From positions 32,677,099 through 32,741,098 of the forward strand of contig OX393557.1 of the NCBI GenBank assembly GCA_947650365.1: 64,000 bases of DNA, given 5' to 3'. The notes under the pieces are model-generated. The model did not search any database. It worked only from the letters and a program-made list of their open reading frames with translations, and had not been told where the DNA came from. How positions within the stretch are numbered: the stretch's first letter is position 1; each line of letters begins with the position of its first letter. The position numbers and the translations under genes were made by a program. Source of the stretch: Chamaelirium japonicum. Lineage: Eukaryota > Streptophyta > Magnoliopsida > Liliales > Melanthiaceae. Below, one piece after another: positions 56,012 through 64,000 of this stretch.

Positions 56012-57942
56012 GTTTTATACACATACTTAGAGACTCACAAGATGCTAGTGTTAGATATACTTGTATAGAGTAGTGTAGGTTTTATACACGTACTTAGAGA
56101 GAGAGAGAGAAAGAGAGATCAAGTTGCTGTCACTAAAACTTGATTCTCTATAAATTAGAAAGTAGGATCCATATGATATTAGACAGTAGTAAAATTTACC
56201 TTTAACTTGCTTGATGTTATAGATAATTTTGGATGTCATATCAAAGTGGGCATGAAATTCTGACTGGGAACCAGATAGAATGGGATCTGATCTTACCTCT
56301 TTGGAACCATGATCTACGAGCTGCTTGGCGGATTTGGCGCTCACGCTTCGCTAGAAGTTCATCGACCTTGTGCGTTTGAGATAATAGAGGTCCTGAGAAC
56401 TCAACCCTGTCTCCTTGATCTTGGCAACCCTGAGAATTTTCAAATGAATGCTTTATTACCAGCTGAGGTGACAGTGAAAATGAAGATGGAACTGCTAGAT
56501 TAATTGCACCAGTACCGAGACATTATTCTTCAATGAGATCGCATCTTCCATGTATCGTGCTTCTGTCAATTCCTTAGAATGGAATACATCGGAGCAATCA
56601 AATGATTCGGGACGCCCCACCTGTGTCCACTTTTTCAGCATCATGCGCATTGGAACCTCGTGTGGCCCACGGCCTTTGGAATCAGCACCGGACTCATGCA
56701 GTGGATCTCCATTTGGTTGCTCTTTGAAGTCGGAGCTAATTTTAGCTCGCGGGATACTCGATGGATCTAATGCACCAGAAGTCCGGTTTCTTGAGCTACA
56801 ATTACTTTGAACTCTGATATAAGGATGGTCTTCGGTCGGCTTTTTCACCCATGAAAAGCCACTAGAAGCAGTAACATGCAAGGGCGCTGAGAAAGGAATG
56901 TCCTCATGAGCACGGTGCTTCAGTTGTCGACCCTCATCAGCAGTGTTAATCGCTGCCACTGGCTGCAGATCTACAAACAATCTAGTGTCACCTTTACTAC
57001 TAGGAAGATCTAGCTTTACACCACTTCCATTGACCCTATGAGTATCGATCCGTGATTCCTGCAAGAACCATAAAGTTTACTTCTTTAAATTATGCCCAAA
57101 GATATTATGTGCTGAACCGCTTACCAGTAATGATATGATGACTGGATATTTTTATAGTTCAATCTCGAAGAATTACTCAAACAAATTTATCGGAGATAAA
57201 AGAAATATTAGAGTTACCTCTGGGTGTGCCGCTAATTTACTGAGCCCACTTGGTTCTCGCAAAGGTCTATATGTTCTTAATGGTCTTCTTAGTGCTTCTG
57301 ACCCGCGTGCCCTAGCAGTACTCCTATTCCTGGAAATGAGATAATGATGTCATAAATGGCTGCAAAAGAACTAGTGCTATTATAGTACCACACACACCAA
57401 GAGTTATATAGATCTCCCTTACAAATGAGGTGTTATGGCACTGAAGAGCAGTTCTATCTTTGATAATGGAAAGACATGGTGTGATTCACAGCTCAGTTGG
57501 CAAATAAATTGCTTTTGGAGGCTTAAGATTTGGTTGAGTTGAATCTTGGATTCATTCAATTTCAAAAAAAAAAAAAATGGATTCATTGGCATGTTGAGAA
57601 AGGAGAGAAATGATTAAGACCATTATATTAGGCTTTAAATGCATCTAATTCTGAACTTTTTAAAAAACCTTTCAAGATTAAACAGAAATTCTTAAGCTGA
57701 AATTGTTACACAACAAACTTATAGCAGATATTCTTAAATGCCCTACATAAGAGCACCTCTTCACTATGTTATAGACACCAAAGAACCCCCTTTCTTTTTA
57801 GAATTGAAATTACAGTCCATAACAAGTAAAAAGATAAAGCTCACCTGCGTGACTCCTCACGATTTTTCGCATCAATCTCCTTGTTAGGAGCATATTGTGG
57901 TAGGCTCGACGGTTCACATGCATAAGGCTTCGTTCTGAAATA
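55798..57942 (-). CDS. C-terminal exons of a CDK-like Ser/Thr kinase (At1g54610 type), partial
   Basis: Five exons on the minus strand: 57845-57942, 57218-57329, 56516-57058, 56297-56429 and 55798-55823. They total 912 bp, all GT-AG and in phase, coding 303 residues plus stop. The first exon opens YFRTKPYACEPSSLPQYAPN then KEIDAKNREESRR, the segment just after the kinase domain in this plant CDK-like family (usual form close to 'TKPYACDPSSLPKYPPSKE'). Later landmarks are SSGFSWVKKPTED, RVEFSGPLLSQ and ERQIRQAARRSWFQR before the end. The catalytic domain should be encoded to the right, but no kinase motif is visible to 64000. Either the intron exceeds 6 kb (it holds MITEs and an L1) or the gene is broken. 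The donor at 56515 is inferred from phase and family alignment. Confidence 0.8.
55925..56120. repeat. Direct repeats and (GA)n in an intron of the kinase-like gene
   Basis: 'gatgctagtgttagatatac' with its following ~40 bp occurs at about 55925 and again at about 56041. Each ends in 'cgtacttagagag' and a GA run, and a third partial unit lies between. Tandem slippage is likely. Confidence 0.75.
57480..57576 (+). mobile_element. Degenerate tRNA-SINE-like fragment
   Basis: 'agctcagttggcaaat' resembles an A box, 'gagttgaatc' a weak B box 40 bp later, and a run of about 14 A closes it. No clear duplication. It lies in an intron of the kinase-like gene. Confidence 0.35.
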
Positions 57943-58157
57943 CTGTGCAAGCATATAGAATAATTTCAATTGTAAGCACAACCTCGATATAACAGAATGA
58001 ATCTTAAAATCTATTATCTGCAAGTAAGCATGAGCAGAAAGTCAGGTGAAGTAGACCGGGGCAACTCGCCATGTCTACATTTCCATTTTGATATGTATAT
58101 GCATAAAGGAGAGGGATCTTAAACATGTATGAGGGAAACCCTTGTTAGTAATGACAA

Positions 58158-58220
<63 letters not shown>

Positions 58221-58242
58221 TATGTATAGAGAGAGAGAGAGA

Positions 58243-59190
<948 letters not shown>

Positions 59191-59195
<5 letters not shown>

Positions 59196-59940
59196 TGCTC
59201 TGAGAGGATGAAACGCTCAAATTATCCTGGGTTGTCGAGAGGGCTGCAAACGAATCAAGCCACTCGTGAGGGGTTGCGAACAAGATCGATAAGGGCTGTC
59301 GAGTTTGTTCGATTAATAATTAATCGAATCCCGAGCGTAGTGTTTAGGCTTGTTTAATAAACTAGCCAAACTCAAACAGAGTGAAACTTGGCTCGGGTGA
59401 GCTCCCTAACATACTTGTTAAGGGATCGTGAGCAGTCTCCTGAATAGGCTTGTATGTAGGCTAATGAAGGGCTTGTGTCATGAGTGAGGGCTTGTTCAAG
59501 TTTGTTTGATTATTAATCGATCCAAGTCCAAGCCAGGAGTTTAGTTTCGTTTAATAAATGAGCCAAACTCAAACAGACCAAACCTCGGCTCGGTTTGACT
59601 ATTAATTGAGGCATGCCAAGCTTGAACAACCAACTTTTAACTAAGTCGAGCCCAAACAAGACCGAACATCGCTGGACTCTTTTATCAAGCTTTTGTAAAA
59701 TGCTCTAGAGCTTGGGATTCTCCTGTTTCTATTTGGATGTGTAATAAGTTCTAGCTCGGATGGTGGTTCAGATATAAAAAATTATTTCTCCTGGAAGTCC
59801 TTATATTCTATGATTCAGCGGTAGAAACCATAAAGATATAAGGGGACCATCAACGTTTGGATTCCAAAGTTCAAGGGCACCTATTGATGTTGATATCTCA
59901 TTGGTGGAGCTCTTGGTGGAGTTTCCCACTCCCTATGTTA
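59191..59940. repeat. GAGCC/CAAACTCAAAC-rich dispersed repeat
   Basis: 'gccaaactcaaacag' occurs twice, and 'ggctcgg' and 'aattaatcgaa' words recur. It begins near 'agggctgcaaacgaatcaag'. This is a common plant hAT-like repeat composition. No gene. Confidence 0.45.
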
Positions 59941-62900
59941 GGCACTCCGTTTTGAGGTTGGCCCACTCTCTATCTCCTTCTTTGATTGGACCCCTCCCAT
60001 AGACCTATCGGCTCTCGCATCACTTCTGAAGTCAGGCTCTTTATCTCCAGCATCTCCGTCAACTGTTGGAATAACTCCTCCTTGACCTCCGTGTCAGCCG
60101 ATTACAGAGAAGTTATCTCCGTCGACAACGATTTCCCTTTCACCGACGACCTCAAAGATGTTATTGTCAACTTTCGGATTGCCAACCCCCTAGTCATCCC
60201 GACTGCCAACCCCCTAATCATCCCACCAGTGCTGGCCGCCATCTTTGGTGACTTTTTCTATGAGTTGGTATCAGGATCTCTGACCCGTTCTTGTCGTCCT
60301 TGTCTTCGGGCTCCTCCCATCCTCCTAGCACTCCTGCAACTCTGCTCGTCAAATGCCTCCACACAATCGGCCCGCACCAACGGTTCGCCAAGCAATTCTC
60401 CAAGTCAGCAACTCATCCCGAATCGGACTGGAGGTGGCGTTTTTGGTAACCACGATTTTTTTTTTTTCGTCGACTGGTATTGATTTCCATCCCGGCCATA
60501 TGTGGTTGAGCTTGAAATTCGAAATTCGAATTTTCAAATGTCATCAGAGGATGTAGCAGATCTTCATCAATCCCAAATTTTGGTAGCTGATGAATCAAGA
60601 GGTATTTTGGAAAGTATTAATGGTTGATCCCCTACTACGCTGGGTATTTCTTTCTCAGACTCCCAAATCTTAGGGATGCAACATTTAAGTGCAGACGGTG
60701 ACAAAGACTCCACTTTAGTTACTTCAAATTTTTTGGGTTCACATATTATGAATATGATTGTGATTAGCCAAGACTCTTACTCTCCCGGCCCGGAGAACGC
60801 ATTAGAGTCACCATCTACCTTAATCATTTTTGAAGGAGGGTCTTTTGATCCACCCCTAAAGACCTACGAGATGACCTCTCAGAAGAACAAGTCACAGCTG
60901 ATGATTCAGCTACGCATATTCCTAACGGCAACAACAGAGGACTTGCCCTGCGATTGAACTTGCTAGACCGCGATTCTATTTTGAAGGTAGCCGCAAAATG
61001 GAGGTTCTCTTTTGGGGGCGATGTGGAGGCAGCGACAGACTTTTGGTGCCCTCTAAGGAACTTGACAAAGGAAGTGCTCAGCCCTCGGATTTGTGAAGTT
61101 CTTGTAACTATGAAAACTCTTTCTTGGAATATAAGAGGCTTGGGGGATGTGGAAAAAGTAGAGTTGTGTATGTTCTGTGCTAAATTCTCTTGCTGGGAAT
61201 CTTTGGATGCAGTGGGCACTTCAGGGGGTGTTTTAATTGGATGACACGATAACTGTTTTAAACTGGGGCACAAACATGGGGGAACTTTCTCCAAATCTGT
61301 TAGCATGTCTTGCAAAGCGGATAGGATGGAGTGGGTGGTCACCTCAGTTTATGGACCCAATGATGTAAGTTTGAGGCAATCTTTTTCAGTAGAGCTATCA
61401 ACTTTCCAAAGTGCCAATTCAGGACATTAGATTGTAGAGGGGATTTTAATGTTACTAGGTTTAACTTTAAGAGAATGGGAGGTGTTGGGAGCAAGAGGAC
61501 TATAGATGACTTCTCGATGTTTGGTAGACAATTTGACCTAGTTGACCTCCCGCTAATTGAACGAAAGTTCACGTGGAGCAATAAGAGGGTAAACCCATCT
61601 ATGGCTACATTAGACAGATTCCTTATCTCGGATGTGTGGGACTCTCTCTATCCGAACTCTCTCCAGACTAGTCTCCAGTCTTTTGTCTCTAACAACGTGT
61701 CGCTTCTACTTGACAAAGGCCCGTCCATCCCGAGGCCAACACGTAGATTCATATTTGAGAAGATATGGCGTAAGGATCCGTGTTTTGATCAACTTGTCAG
61801 GCAATGGTGGACCCAAATACATATAGACTTTAACTCACTCAAAAACCGTATCTGGAAGTTCAAAGGTCTCCGTCAGAAAATAAGAGGTTGAAAGAAGTCA
61901 GTGTTTGGGAATATCTGTAACAAGAAAACGATGTTTTTGACTAGCCTTAACCAACTAGAGGTAAAAGCTCAGTCTGTTACGCTGTCTGAGACTGAGTCTT
62001 TTTTTCTTTCTTCTATTTGGAAGGAGCTTTCTAGAATATTGCAGAAAGAAGAAATCATGTGGAAGCAGCGAGCTAGAGATAAATGGGTGAAGCTAAGTAA
62101 CACAACCTACTTCCATAAGATAGCCAATGGCAGAAGGAAGCGCAATGCCATTGATAGCTTGCAAATTGGTGGACAACTCCGTTAAGGTCCTACCGATGTC
62201 TTAGAGGGGGTCTCCAACCACTTTCAGGCTAATTTCAGAGATATCCATGTTTTCTGTTCAAGGCTGGACTGAGATGGCCTTCCTATTAATAAGGTCCCGG
62301 CGGAGGCAGATCTTGATAGACTTTTATATGGAGGAGATTAGGAGCATGGTCTTCGAGATGAATGGGAAAGGAGAGCCCGGGCTAGATGAGTTTTCGACGA
62401 CCTTTGTTCAGAGTTATTGGGGCTGCATTGCCATCAACGTTAGCATATTCATTGTAGACTTCTTTTATGGATCTACATTTATAGCTAATCTGAACTATTC
62501 TATGTTGGTACTTCTTCCAAAGAAAGCCAGTGCGAGCTCCATTTCTGATTTTTGTCCTATCAGCCTATTGAACTGTATCTACAAGATCATCACCAAGATC
62601 CTTGCAAATAGGCTAGCACAGATAATGGATGAACTAGTTAGCAAATCTCAATCGGCCTTCACCAAAAGGAGACCTATCTTGGACAGTGTAGCTTCGGTGC
62701 TGCTTCTCCCCTCTTCAAGCTAGAAGCAAGAGTCTCGAGTAAAATTTCTCCCTTTTGGAAAGGCATCTGTAAGGTGCCGACACCCTTCAAATGCAACACA
62801 CGCCTGATACTGGGGGATGGGTGCAATATCAAGTTTTGACGGGATCATTGGATAGACGATATCAGCTTGAATACCCTATTCGTTGATCTTTTCGACCTAG

Positions 62901-63493
62901 CATGGGATCAAAACGCGTCAGTTTTTTCTCAGGAGGTGGTTGCATGGAATATGACTGCGTGGTCAGTGAAATTTTGTAAAAATATTCCGAGCACTCTACA
63001 ATTGCAGCTCCAAGATCTTTATTCAATTTTAGGTAGTTTTTTAGTAATCACTATTCAGGACTCTTCTAATTGGAAATGGAACTTCTCTGGAATTTTCTTC
63101 GTCAAATCCTTCTATAGGTTTTTTAAAGTTGGAGGTATTGTCTGCTCTATACCGATGTATCTTTGGAAATCACCCGCTCCATTGAAGACTCGAACTTTCA
63201 TGTGGCTAGCAATCAAGAAGCGTCTTCTAACGAGGGTCATCTCCGTCTGCTGGGGCATATGGAGAACGCCAGGATCTTCAAAGGGAAAGAGGCGGCAACC
63301 AGTGCAGTTTGGGAGCACTTGCTAAGAGTTGGTCTTATGGGTTATCTCTTAAAATATCTGAAGAGATCAACCTCGTTCTTTGTAAACTTGCATAGATAGA
63401 TTTGTTTAGTTTTCTTTTTTTATTATTTTAATAATATAGCTTGGGGCACGCTTAACCCCTTCCTCTCTCCCCCGGATAGGAAATTCTTGAAAG

Positions 63494-63510
<17 letters not shown>
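59941..63510 (+). mobile_element. Defective L1 retrotransposon
   Basis: An ORF1-like region (59986-60950) with several breaks is followed by an ORF2 endonuclease start at about 61110 (MKTLSWNIRGLGDVEK) and further endonuclease sequence (GGVGSKRTIDDFSMFG, LVDLPLIERKFTWSN, ATLDRFLIS). An RT linker follows (KWVKLSNTTYFHKIANGRRK), then the RT N-part around PISLLNCIYKIITKILANRL and SQSAFTKRRPILDSV (62540-62690). The RT palm with its catalytic YADD-type motif is missing: near 62710 the sequence jumps to the zf-RVT region (LWKSPAPLKTRTFMWLAIKK, about 63160). Multiple stops. It ends in an A-run at 63494-63510 followed by (TA)n. It lies antisense to the kinase-like gene, upstream of its visible exons. 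Confidence 0.85.
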
Positions 63511-63589
<79 letters not shown>

Positions 63590-64000
63590 ATTAACTTTGA
63601 ATGTGAGTTAAAGAAACAATTTGGATGCAGTTAGGATGTTTGAGAGCACCAGAAAATGCAGTTATGTCTATAGTGTGAAAGCAACTATCTTACCATTCAA
63701 GTTTGGGCAACAAACGTCCTCTACAACTACCATCATAATGGCATTGTTCCATGCCGAAATGTTTATACAATGGGATCCACTGGTCAAGAAGACATGACAC
63801 TTGCCGTGTCAGTTTAATTGTTTACGTATGAATCAATATATTTTGGTTATTTAGGTGCCTCTTTTTTTTTATCAACAAGAGATATTTATATCCATAGAAG
63901 TGTGCATGTAGACTGGTATGTGCATATGAAAAGAATGTGTAATGGCTATGGTAACTAACTGCACATGTGAGGATAGTGAACTTTTGTTAAAAGGGATTTT
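63511..64000. other. (TA)n tract then AT-rich DNA; no gene
   Basis: TA repeats run to about 63586. The remaining ~410 bases show no kinase exon, terminal repeat or other recognisable feature. Confidence 0.45.

Overview
This window is nuclear DNA from a flowering plant. It holds plant-type LTR retrotransposons (Ty3/gypsy Tat lineage and Ty1/copia), L1-type LINEs, a tRNA-derived SINE, many hAT-like and fold-back MITEs, long (TA)n and (CT)n microsatellites, and intron-rich genes of plant-specific families. One intronless gene (5205-6254) is very GC-rich at its 5' end and becomes less so toward its 3' end, which is typical of monocots; this is suggestive only. No bacterial-type feature (operon, CRISPR, phage) was seen. 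There is one 500-base assembly gap (52294-52793).

Three host genes are supported. (1) 5205-6254, minus: a single-exon multi-pass membrane protein. (2) 35926-46369, plus: a nine-exon gene for a 567-residue EDR2-like (DUF1336) protein with a possible myristoylation start. Its splice phases all close, one intron has a GC donor, and its last intron is 5.1 kb of nested transposon debris. (3) 55798-57942, minus: the last five exons of a CDK-like Ser/Thr kinase of the At1g54610 type. Its kinase-domain exons are not visible up to position 64000.

Layout. 1-15508: repeats around gene 1, including a TIR element built from a 61-bp minisatellite (7397-8075) and a TIR element carrying an L1 endonuclease fragment (10952-11392). 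15514-27840: one almost intact, young Tat-lineage Ty3/gypsy element on the minus strand with 5-bp target duplications. It carries a spliced two-exon antisense gene on the plus strand with its own TATA box and poly(A) signal. 28861-32950: a tandemly duplicated ~122-bp host segment, one copy split by a 303-bp SMART/TRIM element and the other by a 3.5-kb element. The 3.5-kb element has plus-oriented LTRs but antisense, permuted copia coding DNA. 33-35.4 kb: repeats and a triplication upstream of gene 2. 46.4-52 kb: an L1 insertion with 15-bp duplications, a long fold-back element, and a hAT-like element containing five small TIR elements set in (TA)n or SSR tracts. 52-55.4 kb: a diverged LTR, the gap, and hAT MITEs. 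57.9-64 kb: the region upstream of gene 3 with two more SSR-embedded MITEs and a defective L1.

The most interesting signals are the SSR-embedded MITE family (seven members, four of 384-391 bp), the spliced antisense gene of the Tat element, the two retroelement insertions whose empty sites lie next to each other in a tandem duplication, and the LTR element whose coding cargo is inverted and out of order.
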